From positions 60,113-106,520 of the forward strand of contig JAAVGM010000012.1 in the NCBI GenBank assembly GCA_014800245.1: DNA of 46,408 nt, written 5' to 3'. The notes under the pieces are model-generated. The model worked only from the letters and a program-made list of their open reading frames with translations, was not told where the DNA came from and made no database searches. Below are positions 8,599-16,672 of the stretch, piece by piece (the first letter of the stretch is position 1; every line of letters begins with the position of its first letter). The translations under genes and the position numbers were made by a program. The stretch is from Bacteroidales bacterium. GTDB lineage: Bacteria; Bacteroidota; Bacteroidia; Bacteroidales; Muribaculaceae.

Positions 8599-8629
8599 TT
8601 TGTAATTTGAAAAATTATTATTACTTTTG
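8599..8629 (+). promoter_or_regulatory. Promoter of the XRE regulator gene
   Basis: TTTG (8599-8602), a 19-bp spacer and TACTTTTG (8622-8629) match the Bacteroidota consensus exactly. The start would be near 8635, giving a leader of about 25 nt. Confidence 0.8.
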
Positions 8630-8660
8630 CATATTCTAATTTGTAAATCAAAATTTCATA

Positions 8661-9221
8661 ATGAGCGAGGAAAATGTAGCAATTCGTCTAAAAGTGTTCA
8701 TAGACCACTTGGGGATTTCCAGCTCCCTCTTCGCAGACAAATGTGGTATTCCTCGTCCAACGCTGTCGCAGTTGCTAAATGGAAGGAATAAGAAGGTTAA
8801 TGACGTGTTAGTCGGTCAGATCCATGCGGCTTATCCTGATTTGTCGATTGTATGGCTTCTATTTGGAGAAGGAAGTATGCTGGTGAGTGATTCTTCAAGA
8901 GAATCCGATGATTCGTCTGAAAATGCGGAAATAAGCGATTCTCAGCCTATTTCCGGTGAGGATGAGGGTATTCAAGCTATTCAGGCGGATAGATTGGAAT
9001 CAGTCGGAAATAAGATATATGCTCCCGTAGGTGGCCGTGTAGGCAATAAGGAGCTGGAATCTATGATTGCTGAACGAGATGCCTTGATCAAAGAATTGCA
9101 GAAGGAGATAGAGTCGATGAAGAAGAATCCGCGGAAGGTGACTCAGATCACGGTTTATTACGATGACACCACCTTCGAGACCTTTTCTCCTACTCCCGGC
9201 TTCAATCGAGGGAGAAATTGA
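8661..9221 (+). CDS. XRE-family helix-turn-helix regulator
   Basis: A 186-residue protein. Residues 5-60 form an XRE-type HTH: FIDHLGISSSLFADKCGIPRP, then TLSQLLNGRNKKV as the recognition region, ending in SIVWLLFGEGSML, a motif common in Bacteroidales XRE proteins. An acidic Ser-rich linker (75-105) leads to a short coiled coil (about 132-156, ESMIAERDALIKELQKEIES). The C-terminal tail KVTQITVYYDDTTFETFSP is recognisable in similar Bacteroidales proteins. Probably dimeric and DNA-binding; targets unknown. It stands alone in a gene-poor AT-rich island with its own promoter, palindromes upstream and terminator. Confidence 0.9.
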   Translation: MSEENVAIRLKVFIDHLGISSSLFADKCGIPRPTLSQLLNGRNKKVNDVLVGQIHAAYPDLSIVWLLFGEGSMLVSDSSRESDDSSENAEISDSQPISGEDEGIQAIQADRLESVGNKIYAPVGGRVGNKELESMIAERDALIKELQKEIESMKKNPRKVTQITVYYDDTTFETFSPTPGFNRGRN

Positions 9222-9250
9222 AAATTCTACGAGAGATTTTTACGATAAAT

Positions 9251-9292
9251 GGCGCACGAGATTTAAAATATTAAATTCTCGTGCGCCTAATT
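9251..9292 (+). terminator. Terminator of the XRE regulator gene
   Basis: GGCGCACGAGA (9251-9261) pairs perfectly with TCTCGTGCGCC (9277-9287), followed by TAATTTTTG. Confidence 0.9.
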
Positions 9293-9480
9293 TTTGCTTA
9301 TTTGCGATTTAAATCATTGGATTTTAGAATTGTAAATTGGAAATTTTTTGGGAAGGATTTTTGATTAAATAAATAAAAATGGAGATTTTGGGCTTTTCAG
9401 GGGCTTGAATTTGGATTTTCGAGGGGATTTAAGGCTAAGCTCTCTCCCTGTGTGGGAGATTTGGATTATGGCAAGCTCAG

Positions 9481-9500
9481 CTCCCTGCGGTCGCTGCACA
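9481..9500 (+). repeat. 20-bp direct repeat, copy 2
   Basis: Identical to 7740-7759; the tandem repeat begins immediately after it. Confidence 0.85.
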
Positions 9501-9630
9501 GGATTCATTGGAGGGAGATGATTCAAGCGGAATGGGATTTAATCGGAGGGAGATGATTCAAGCGGAACGGGATTCATTGGAGGAGCTGATTCAAGCGGAA
9601 TGGGATTCAATCGGAGATTGGGGAATCATG
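9501..9630 (+). repeat. Tandem repeat, 33-35 bp unit, about 3.5 copies
   Basis: Units at 9501-9534, 9535-9569, 9570-9602 and a decayed fourth from 9603. Each runs from GGATT through GGAG to GATTCAAGCGGAA. Unit length varies by single bases, so it is not coding. Confidence 0.85.
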
Positions 9631-9779
9631 CAGAGGGGGATCAAGAAATGATAGAGAGCTGGATGCTGCTGTATATTTATTGCATAAATATTAAAAATAT
9701 TCATATTTTTAAATTATGCTAGTTGTAGGTGAAAATAGGGTATAATTTGCAATTTTGAGCATGAATCGAATACATAAAT

Positions 9780-9947
9780 ATGAGGAGTAAAATATATTAT
9801 TGTTGGAATTTTGACAATGTGTTTGTGTTGCTAATTTTCCTTATTCTTTATGCAGATCTTATCAATATACGGCTCTTTTATTTTTTGATATTTTCTATTA
9901 TTCTGTTTGAGTTGCTGTATTGGATTAGATACGAAAGATGTGTTTAG
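9780..9947 (+). CDS. Possible small two-helix membrane protein
   Basis: A 55-residue frame starting ATG (9780) with two hydrophobic stretches, about residues 13-28 (NVFVLLIFLILY) and 31-47 (RLFYFLIFSIILFELLYW), separated by a short polar turn. A perfect hairpin with T-run begins 2 bp after the stop, which supports expression. A near-consensus promoter word (TATAATTTG, 9741-9749) lies 30 bp upstream. Against it: no recognised homologue and no ribosome-binding site. Function unknown. Confidence 0.4.
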   Translation: MRSKIYYCWNFDNVFVLLIFLILYADLINIRLFYFLIFSIILFELLYWIRYERCV

Positions 9948-9948
9948 G

Positions 9949-9970
9949 ATAGGGGAGTCTCCCCTATTTT
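9949..9970 (+). terminator. Hairpin after the small membrane frame
   Basis: ATAGGGGAG and CTCCCCTAT are perfectly complementary with a single central base (the real loop must open some pairs), followed by TTT. Confidence 0.7.
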
Positions 9971-10002
9971 CAATGCTCTGAATTATTTGTTAATGCAAAG
10001 AA

Positions 10003-10041
10003 AAAGAAGTATTCAGGTTGTTTAGATCTGAATACTTCTTT
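10003..10041 (-). terminator. Terminator downstream of rarA
   Basis: AAAGAAGTATTCAG (10003-10016) pairs with CTGAATACTTCTTT (10028-10041); on the minus strand the stem is followed by a T-rich run. Confidence 0.8.
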
Positions 10042-10138
10042 ATGATTTTTCAATATTATATTGCCGCTGAATAAGCTTATTTAATTAGCGTCGAATATTG
10101 AGAATTTGATGAGAAATGATTTGCTTGTATGAAAGTTA

Positions 10139-11425
10139 TTATTGTCCATTTTGCTTCAAAGAGTCGAGTCTTTGCTGCATCTTTGCTTCGGCCGGATTAT
10201 TGCCGGGAATCCAGAATTTGCGGTCTTTGAGATCATCGGGCAGGTATTGCTGATCTACATAATTTCCGGCGTAGTCGTGCGCATACTTATACCCTTCATG
10301 ATATCCAAGGTCGCTCATAAGCTTTGTAGGCGCGTTTCTTAGGTGAAGTGGTACAGGACTATCACCTGTCTCTTTTACGGCCTCCAGAGCGGCTCCAATT
10401 GCTTTATACGCGGAATTACTCTTGGGGGAGTTGGCAAGATATATGGCACATTCGGATAAAATGATTCTTCCTTCGGGCCAACCGATCTTGTTTAGGGCAT
10501 CGAAAGTGGCATTAGCGAGCAGGAGGGCATTAGGATTTGCCAAACCGATATCCTCGGCAGCAAGAATCACCAGACGACGGGCTATGAACGCAGGATCCTC
10601 TCCACCTGCCACCATCCTTGCAAGCCAATATACGGCGGCATGGGGATCACTCCCCCGGATCGATTTTATGAAAGCCGAGATGATGTCGTAATGCATTTCG
10701 CCGTTTCGATCGTATGCTGCCGGATTTTCTTGAAGTCGGGAAGTGACCACCTCGTCGTCGATCACCACATCGGAATCTGCCGGAGTTGACTGCTCGATGA
10801 GGTCAACGATATTCAGAAGTTTTCTGGCATCTCCACCCGCATACCGAAGAAGTGCATTTTTTGAGCGAATATCAAAAGTGCGTTTTTTTAAAATCTCATC
10901 TTTTTGGATCGCTCTCTCCAATAATTCTTCGAGGTCTTCCTTCTCCAAAGATTTGAGGGTGTAAACTTGTGCCCTTGAAAGCAGCGGTCGTATCACTTCG
11001 AATGAAGGATTCTCCGTTGTTGCTCCAACGAGCGTTACAGTGCCCTTTTCAACTGCGCCAAGAAGAGAGTCCTGTTGGCTTTTGTTGAATCGATGTATTT
11101 CATCGATGAAAAGAATAGGTCGGCCCTTTACGAACATGCTTCTTGAATCCGCCTCGCAACGTTGCAAAACCTCCCTCACCTCCTTCACTCCCGACGTTAC
11201 GGCTGAAAGTGTATAAAACGGCACTTCTGTTTGTGAAGCTATTATTTTGGCAAGAGTTGTTTTCCCTACTCCCGGCGGACCCCACAAGATAAACGAGTTC
11301 ACGCGCTCCGTTTCAATCATTCTTCGGATAATTCCGTCCGGGCCTACAAGGTGTTTTTGCCCGATGTAATCATCCAGAGATGTCGGGCGCATTCTCTCAG
11401 CCAAAGGGATATTACGGCTCATCAT
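10139..11425 (-). CDS. rarA: Replication-associated recombination protein A (AAA+ ATPase)
   Basis: RarA/MgsA acts at stalled or blocked replication forks and interacts with SSB. The 428-residue length fits. The N-terminus has the family's RMRPTSLDDYIGQKHLVG; Walker A is GPPGVGKT (49-56); Walker B is ILFIDEIH (104-111) followed by RFNKSQQD; sensor-1 is GATTENPSFE. The C-terminal part carries the family's helical tetramerisation region (IRGSDPHAAVYWLARM, GEDPAFIARRLVI, EDIGLANP). The start overlaps the stop of the upstream HAD gene by 4 nt, so translation is probably coupled. Confidence 0.96.
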   Translation of the reverse strand: MMSRNIPLAERMRPTSLDDYIGQKHLVGPDGIIRRMIETERVNSFILWGPPGVGKTTLAKIIASQTEVPFYTLSAVTSGVKEVREVLQRCEADSRSMFVKGRPILFIDEIHRFNKSQQDSLLGAVEKGTVTLVGATTENPSFEVIRPLLSRAQVYTLKSLEKEDLEELLERAIQKDEILKKRTFDIRSKNALLRYAGGDARKLLNIVDLIEQSTPADSDVVIDDEVVTSRLQENPAAYDRNGEMHYDIISAFIKSIRGSDPHAAVYWLARMVAGGEDPAFIARRLVILAAEDIGLANPNALLLANATFDALNKIGWPEGRIILSECAIYLANSPKSNSAYKAIGAALEAVKETGDSPVPLHLRNAPTKLMSDLGYHEGYKYAHDYAGNYVDQQYLPDDLKDRKFWIPGNNPAEAKMQQRLDSLKQNGQ

Positions 11426-12087
11426 CTGTTCCGGAGGATTTCTATTACACTTTTGGGGTTGATTTCTGTTAGCGACTCCACCACTATGTCGGAATATGGG
11501 GCAATCTTCTCTTCCGGCAGCGTTCCCGCCACGCCTATCACATAAGCTCCCGAAGCATTTCCTGCCTTTACGCCTTGAAGAGAATCCTCAAACACCACAC
11601 AATGCTCAGGCTTGCATCCTATCAATTTTGCGCCCAAGAGATATCCTTCCGGATTGGGTTTGGAATTCTTTACCTGATCGCCGGTGACGATATATGTGAA
11701 GAAAGACTCAGCCTCGGGAAGTTCTTCGCGAAGGTGATTCATCTTGTCCTGATTGCTGCTTGTCACGAGAGCTGCGGGGATCTCATTCTCTTTAAGCCAA
11801 GTTAAAAGTTCCTTTGCTCCCGGGAGCCATTCATAGCTCATCTTCTGTTCAAGTTCGTGAAGCAGCACAGGCACTCCCTCGCGTTGACTGGGCGCAGGGA
11901 AATAGGTGTCGATTATTTCTGTCAGAGTCATTCCTTTTATCCGGAGAGCGAGGTTCTCATATCCCGAAGGGAATTGACGGTCTATTTCAGTCCATATAGA
12001 AGTGTATTCCTTTTCACTATCTATCAAAACTCCGTCAAGATCGAAAAGGAAACCGACTTTTTTATTTGCGATGGTATTATTATCCAT
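11422..12087 (-). CDS. HAD-superfamily phosphatase, beta-phosphoglucomutase-like
   Basis: A 221-residue HAD hydrolase. Motif I is FDLDGVLIDSE (about 14-24) with the two Asp residues; motif II is the VTSSN segment near 110; motif III Lys is in SKPNPEGYLLGAKLIG; motif IV is FEDSLQGVKAGNASGA. An alpha-helical cap lies between motifs I and II, the subclass of phosphoglycolate phosphatase and beta-phosphoglucomutase. The substrate cannot be told from sequence. It is the first gene of a two-gene operon with rarA and has its own promoter. Confidence 0.9.
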   Translation of the reverse strand: MDNNTIANKKVGFLFDLDGVLIDSEKEYTSIWTEIDRQFPSGYENLALRIKGMTLTEIIDTYFPAPSQREGVPVLLHELEQKMSYEWLPGAKELLTWLKENEIPAALVTSSNQDKMNHLREELPEAESFFTYIVTGDQVKNSKPNPEGYLLGAKLIGCKPEHCVVFEDSLQGVKAGNASGAYVIGVAGTLPEEKIAPYSDIVVESLTEINPKSVIEILRNR

Positions 12088-12164
12088 TTGTAAATATATT
12101 ATTATGCTTTCATTTGATTAAGCTTGGATTGTTCATGGTCAAAATAGCGACATCCATGCTTATG

Positions 12165-12196
12165 CAAATATAGCTAAATCAAGCGACATATTCAAA
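12165..12196 (-). promoter_or_regulatory. Promoter of the HAD-rarA operon
   Basis: On the minus strand TTTG (12193-12196), 20 bp, TATATTTG (12165-12172). Leader of about 70 nt. Confidence 0.75.
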
Positions 12197-12253
12197 AAGA
12201 TGATGAAAAAGGTAAGATAAAGTTAATATATATAATAAGGAGTGGGTGGTATC

Positions 12254-12285
12254 TTTGCGCAACTACAAAATTTTTGGTATATTTG
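12254..12285 (+). promoter_or_regulatory. Promoter of the FAD dehydrogenase to OmpA operon
   Basis: TTTG (12254-12257), 20 bp, TATATTTG (12278-12285). Start near 12291, leader about 60 nt. It could drive all seven genes to 18199, since no terminator is seen between them. Confidence 0.8.
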
Positions 12286-12353
12286 CAACTTAAGAAATCT
12301 CTTTTCTATATATTTTCTATATATAGGAGAATTTCGGATAAGAATATAAAAAT

Positions 12354-13928
12354 ATGTTACACGATATAACCCTACAGACGGATCCACGCACTGCCGTCGA
12401 GCCGGACTCCCTAAAGAGTAAAATAGCTTCAGTATTGAATATTTTACCGGAGCGGATAAATGAGTTTCGTATTTGGCGTCGGTCGGTCGATGCGCGAGGG
12501 CGGCAGGTAAAGATCAATCTTTCCATAAAGGTGGCCACTGACGAAGACAGACATCTTCCGGCGCTACATCAACCTCGTTCTTTTTCCAAAGTTGGAGAGG
12601 ATTCAGAGGTAATGGTGATAGTAGGTGCCGGTCCTGCAGGTCTGTTTGCAGCCCTTAAATGTATAGAGGAAGGGATCAGGCCAATAGTTCTTGAGCGAGG
12701 GAAGGATGTTGAATCTCGAAGATTGGACATAGCCAATATAAGCCGCAACAAACTTATCAACCCTGATTCCAATTATTGCTATGGAGAAGGAGGAGCCGGT
12801 GCGTTCAGCGACGGGAAACTCTACACCCGTAGCAAGAAGCGTGGGAACAACGAAGAGGTGCTTCAATTGCTGGTTCAGTTTGGTGCTTCCGAGGATATCC
12901 TGATTGACGCCCATCCCCACATAGGGAGTGACAAACTCCCGAAGATAATAAAGAATATAAGAGAGACTATTATAGAGAAAGGTGGAGAAGTGCATTTTTC
13001 AACCAAGGCAGAGAATCTTATCTTAGAAGCCGGGAAGGCAGTTGGTGTGGTGGATTCAGAAGGGAGAGAGTATCGCGGAGCAGTGATGCTTGCCAATGGA
13101 CATTCAGCACGTGATTTCATCAAGAACCTCCATTCACAAGGGGTGAAGATGGAAGCCAAAGGGCTTGCCATGGGAGTAAGGCTTGAACATCCGCAAAAAT
13201 TGATAGACTCAATTCAATACCACCGTCCGGACGGGAGAGGGAAATATCTACCGGCGGCTGAATATTCCTTTGTGGCGCAAAGCAAGGGGAGAGGCGTGTA
13301 TTCTTTCTGTATGTGCCCCGGAGGCGTGATAGTTCCTGCCGGAAGCGATGCAGGGGAGTTGGTTGTGAACGGTATGTCGGCTTCCGCAAGAGCAGGAGAG
13401 AAGAGTAATTCAGGAATGGTGGTAGAGATACGGCCCGGAGATTTCCCTGAATACGCGCAATATAATGAACTTGAATTGCTTCGTCTGCAAGAAGACCTTG
13501 AGCATGGAATGTTTGAAGCCTCCGGCAAGTCAATCATTGCGCCGGCTCAGAGGATGACAGATTTTGTGGATGGTAAACTTTCAAAATCCCTTCCCAACAC
13601 CTCGTATGCCCCCGGGATTCAATCCGGCGATTTCAATCGTCTTCTTCCCTCCTTTATTTCAGAGCGTCTGAAGGAGGGTTTTGAGATTTTTGGAAAGAAA
13701 CGGAAAGGTTTCTTAAGCAAAGAGGCAATTCTTGTAGGGTTGGAATCGCGGACATCCTCACCTGTCCGTCTTCCTCGCGATAAAGAGAATTTCGAACATA
13801 TAGAGATAGAAGACCTTTATCCTGTAGGAGAGGGTGCAGGATATGCGGGAGGGATTGTATCAGCCGCAATAGATGGGATCAACGCTGTGGAAGCATTTAA
13901 ACGTAAACTTGAAAATAAAAAGATATAA
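12354..13928 (+). CDS. FAD-dependent dehydrogenase (COG2509-like)
   Basis: A 524-residue flavoprotein. After an N-terminal domain of about 85 residues, the dinucleotide-binding motif VIVGAGPAGLFAA (88-100) and the ribose-binding ERGKDVESR follow, then NYCYGEGGAGAFSDGKL, the mark of the uncharacterised FAD-dependent dehydrogenases. The C-terminal PVGEGAGYAGGIVSAAIDGI closes the FAD site. Cytoplasmic, substrate unknown. First gene of the operon; its stop overlaps the tsaB start by one base (TAATG), so translation is probably coupled. Confidence 0.92.
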   Translation: MLHDITLQTDPRTAVEPDSLKSKIASVLNILPERINEFRIWRRSVDARGRQVKINLSIKVATDEDRHLPALHQPRSFSKVGEDSEVMVIVGAGPAGLFAALKCIEEGIRPIVLERGKDVESRRLDIANISRNKLINPDSNYCYGEGGAGAFSDGKLYTRSKKRGNNEEVLQLLVQFGASEDILIDAHPHIGSDKLPKIIKNIRETIIEKGGEVHFSTKAENLILEAGKAVGVVDSEGREYRGAVMLANGHSARDFIKNLHSQGVKMEAKGLAMGVRLEHPQKLIDSIQYHRPDGRGKYLPAAEYSFVAQSKGRGVYSFCMCPGGVIVPAGSDAGELVVNGMSASARAGEKSNSGMVVEIRPGDFPEYAQYNELELLRLQEDLEHGMFEASGKSIIAPAQRMTDFVDGKLSKSLPNTSYAPGIQSGDFNRLLPSFISERLKEGFEIFGKKRKGFLSKEAILVGLESRTSSPVRLPRDKENFEHIEIEDLYPVGEGAGYAGGIVSAAIDGINAVEAFKRKLENKKI

Positions 13929-14620
13929 TGGCAACGATATTAAATATAGAGACCTCAGGGAAGATATGCTCCATGGCTATAAGCAAGGATGGGGCAATCG
14001 AGTATCAGCTTGAGGACCATGAGGGGATGCGACATGCTGAGGTGCTTGCACCCTTTGTGGAGAAGTGCATGGAAGAGCTAAAACGAAAAGAAGATAAGCT
14101 TGATGCTGTGGCTGTGAGCATAGGTCCAGGTTCCTACACAGGATTGCGAATCGGTCTATCATTGGCGAAGGGTGTTGCATTCAGCCGGGATATACCCTTG
14201 ATTGGGGTAAGCACGTTGCAGATTCTTGCCGTAAAAGCGATGTTCCGCAGTTTTGATTTCACCGGCGAAGAACTCCTCGTGCCTATGATTGATGCCCGCA
14301 GAATGGAGGTGTTTACCGGGGTTTATGACTTTGCGTTAAACGAAGTGGAGACTCCGGGTCCGAAGATACTTGATGAAGATTCGTGGAAAGAACTTCTTGA
14401 AACAAAAAAAATGATCTTTATTGGAGATGGGTCTGATAAGGCAAAAGAGGTGATAAAAAGCCCCAATGCTGTTTGGATTCCGGGACTTGTGCCAGTGGCA
14501 AGAGATATGTTAGCTCTCTCCGAGAAATATTATAGGGAAGGGAGATTTATTGATATTGCTTATTCCACTCCCGAATATTTAAAGGAATATCAGACCACAA
14601 CTCCGAAGAAAAAGATCTGA
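13928..14620 (+). CDS. tsaB: tRNA threonylcarbamoyladenosine biosynthesis protein TsaB
   Basis: TsaB (YeaZ) partners TsaD in making the t6A modification at position 37 of ANN-decoding tRNAs. The 230-residue length fits. It starts MATILNIETSGKICSMAI, the ASKHA phosphate-1 strand, and has GMRHAEVLAPFVEKCM and AVSIGPGSYTGLRIGLSLAKGVA, the family signature. Its C-terminal half is more variable, as usual. Cytoplasmic. Located in the operon between a flavoprotein and DUF4290; no functional link is evident. Confidence 0.95.
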   Translation: MATILNIETSGKICSMAISKDGAIEYQLEDHEGMRHAEVLAPFVEKCMEELKRKEDKLDAVAVSIGPGSYTGLRIGLSLAKGVAFSRDIPLIGVSTLQILAVKAMFRSFDFTGEELLVPMIDARRMEVFTGVYDFALNEVETPGPKILDEDSWKELLETKKMIFIGDGSDKAKEVIKSPNAVWIPGLVPVARDMLALSEKYYREGRFIDIAYSTPEYLKEYQTTTPKKKI

Positions 14621-14677
14621 TCAAAGATGTATCGAAGAGGACTCATATGAATTTTAAAAATTAATATATAATAGAGA

Positions 14678-15271
14678 ATGATACCATATAATACCGATAA
14701 TAGCCCGATTGTCCTTCCCGAATTCGGAAGGAATGTAGAAGGGCTCGTAAAATATTGCTGCAGCATCGAAGATCCGGAAGAGCGCACGGAATGTGCATAT
14801 GCCCTCTGCGACATGATGGCAAATCTTTTTCCCGAACTTGTAGGAGAGAATGGGGATCGCACCAAGATTTGGGATCAGATGAATATCATGTCAGGTTTTA
14901 GTCTCAATATAGATTTTCCTTGCGATGTCATCACGGCAGAGAAAATGAATCCGACGCCTGAAAGAATCCCCTATACTGCCTCTTCAATGCGCTATCGTCA
15001 TTATGGAAAAAATATAGAGAAGATGATAGAGACTGTGGCGGATATGGAGCCGAGCGATGAGAAGGATAATCTCATCTCTATGATAGCTCATCATATGAAA
15101 AAGCTTATGCTCACTCATAATAAAGAGGGGGTGGATGATGCCAAGATTTTGCGCGACCTTGCTGAATATTCTAAAGGGAAGATTAATCTCGATCCCTCGA
15201 AATATCTGCTCCATGAATTCAAGGAGGTGGATATAGCCACCCCCGGAAAAGGAAAAAAGAAAAAGAAATAA
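14678..15271 (+). CDS. DUF4290 family protein
   Basis: A 197-residue soluble protein with the start MIPYNTDNSPIVLPEFGRNVE and the block DPEERTECAYALCDMMANLFPEL, which I recognise as the Bacteroidota-specific DUF4290 family. It is predicted largely helical and ends in a Lys-rich tail (GKGKKKKK). The function is unknown. It lies 57 bp after tsaB and 8 bp before murA and is surely co-transcribed with murA, an order that I believe recurs in Bacteroidales. Confidence 0.88.
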   Translation: MIPYNTDNSPIVLPEFGRNVEGLVKYCCSIEDPEERTECAYALCDMMANLFPELVGENGDRTKIWDQMNIMSGFSLNIDFPCDVITAEKMNPTPERIPYTASSMRYRHYGKNIEKMIETVADMEPSDEKDNLISMIAHHMKKLMLTHNKEGVDDAKILRDLAEYSKGKINLDPSKYLLHEFKEVDIATPGKGKKKKK

Positions 15272-15279
15272 AATAAGAG

Positions 15280-16593
15280 ATGAGTAGCTTTATTGTAGAA
15301 GGAGGACATAGTCTCCACGGCGAGATCTCTCCCAAGGGTGCGAAAAACGAGGCATTGGAGGTGATATGTGCAGTGTTGCTCACCGACGAAAAGGTAACAA
15401 TTTCCAATTTGCCGGCCATCTCTGACGTAAGGAATCTAATAAACCTGCTTGCGGAGATGGGGGTGAAGGTGAATTACAATACTCCGGAAGAGTGCGAATT
15501 TCAGGCAGATGATATTGACCTTGGCTATATCACCTCCGATAAATATCGAAAAAAGGCGGAATCATTAAGAGGATCGGTAATGGTGCTGGGACCGTTGGTG
15601 GCACGATTCGGGAAGGCGATTCTTCCAAAACCGGGAGGCGACAAGATAGGTCGTCGGCGTCTCGACACTCATTTCATCGGTCTTCAGAAATTAGGCGCTG
15701 ATTTCAACTACGACAATTCGACGCGCAAATACACCATCACCGCGCCGAATGGGTTGAAGGGGACATATATGCTTCTTGACGAGGCATCGGTGACCGGAAC
15801 TGCCAACATCATCATGGCAGCCGTATTGGCAAAGGGAACTACCACGATATATAACGCAGCCTGCGAGCCCTATATCCAGCAGCTTTGCAAGATGCTTTGC
15901 CGCATGGGGGCAAAGATAAACGGAATTGGCTCGAATCTTCTTACCATAGAAGGTGTGGAGCGGCTTGGCGGAACGACTCATCGTCTTCTGCCGGATATGA
16001 TAGAGGTGGGAAGTTTCATCGGAATGGCAGCAATGACCGGCTCCGACTTAATATTGAAGAATGTTGGGGTGCAAGATCTCGGACTTATGCCTGATGTATT
16101 TGAGAGAATAGGGGTAAACCTGGAAATTTCTGGGGATGATATCCGCATCAATCAGAAGGAGATTTATGAGATCGAAACCTTTATCGACGGCTCTATCATG
16201 ACTATCGCAGATGCTCCGTGGCCCGGACTTTCTCCCGACCTTATAAGTATTCTTCTTGTTGTTGCCACACAGGCACGAGGAAGCGTCTTGATTCATCAGA
16301 AGATGTTTGAGAGTCGTCTTTTCTTCGTGGATAAGCTTATTGATATGGGAGCAAGAATCATCCTTTGTGATCCGCATCGTGCAGCTGTGATAGGAGCAGG
16401 GAAGTTTGATTGTCTTCGAGCCACGGATATGGTGTCGCCTGATATCCGCGCCGGGATTGCCATGCTTATTGCAGCGATGGGAGCTAAAGGGACCAGCAAG
16501 ATACAAAACATCAATCAGATCGACCGCGGGTATGAAAATATCGATACGCGACTGAACCGATTGGGCGCTAAAATCATTAGAATTGAAGAGTGA
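15280..16593 (+). CDS. murA: UDP-N-acetylglucosamine 1-carboxyvinyltransferase MurA
   Basis: First committed step of peptidoglycan synthesis: transfers enolpyruvate from PEP to UDP-GlcNAc, in the cytoplasm. The 437-residue length is typical. N-terminal GGHSLHGEISPKGAKNEAL carries the catalytic Lys-Asn pair; SLRGSVMVLGPLVARFG and MLIAAMGAKG are further family blocks. In the active loop PKPGGDKIGRRRLD the residue aligned with the fosfomycin-target Cys (Cys115 in E. coli) is Asp121. Asp-type MurA is active and resists fosfomycin in other bacteria. Followed by an 8-bp tandem repeat before rimM. Confidence 0.97.
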   Translation: MSSFIVEGGHSLHGEISPKGAKNEALEVICAVLLTDEKVTISNLPAISDVRNLINLLAEMGVKVNYNTPEECEFQADDIDLGYITSDKYRKKAESLRGSVMVLGPLVARFGKAILPKPGGDKIGRRRLDTHFIGLQKLGADFNYDNSTRKYTITAPNGLKGTYMLLDEASVTGTANIIMAAVLAKGTTTIYNAACEPYIQQLCKMLCRMGAKINGIGSNLLTIEGVERLGGTTHRLLPDMIEVGSFIGMAAMTGSDLILKNVGVQDLGLMPDVFERIGVNLEISGDDIRINQKEIYEIETFIDGSIMTIADAPWPGLSPDLISILLVVATQARGSVLIHQKMFESRLFFVDKLIDMGARIILCDPHRAAVIGAGKFDCLRATDMVSPDIRAGIAMLIAAMGAKGTSKIQNINQIDRGYENIDTRLNRLGAKIIRIEE

Positions 16594-16600
16594 TCTCTTG

Positions 16601-16640
16601 GTTATAGGGTTATAAGGTTATAGGCTTATAATGTTATAAT
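16601..16640 (+). repeat. 8-bp tandem repeat, five copies, between murA and rimM
   Basis: Five consecutive octamers: GTTATAGG, GTTATAAG, GTTATAGG, CTTATAAT, GTTATAAT. It lies in the untranslated gap of the operon, 32 bp before the rimM start. Confidence 0.9.
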
Positions 16641-16672
16641 ATGGAGAACTTTTTCAATAAATTATAAATAAA

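Larger units (their letters stand above)
7677..8660. other. AT-rich gene-free region upstream of the XRE regulator
   Basis: Nothing convincing is encoded. It holds the acetyltransferase terminator (7790-7823), one copy of a 20-bp direct repeat (7740-7759), many copies of TTTGCAAAT/TTTGTAAAT-like words (palindromes near 8266 and 8536), three copies of GTGGAACA (near 8233, 8252 and 8395) and the regulator's promoter at its right end. Composition is much richer in A and T than the flanking genes. Confidence 0.7.
9222..9779. other. Gene-free stretch with terminator and tandem repeats
   Basis: Contains the XRE gene terminator (9251-9290), the second copy of the 20-bp direct repeat (9481-9500) and a 33-35 bp tandem repeat (9501-9630). 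No gene is supported. Confidence 0.7.
12088..12353. promoter_or_regulatory. Divergent intergenic region with two promoters
   Basis: Separates the HAD-rarA operon (leftward) from the FAD dehydrogenase operon (rightward). Both promoters are listed separately. A further TATCTTTG word at 12250-12257 overlaps the -33 element of the rightward promoter. Confidence 0.7.
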
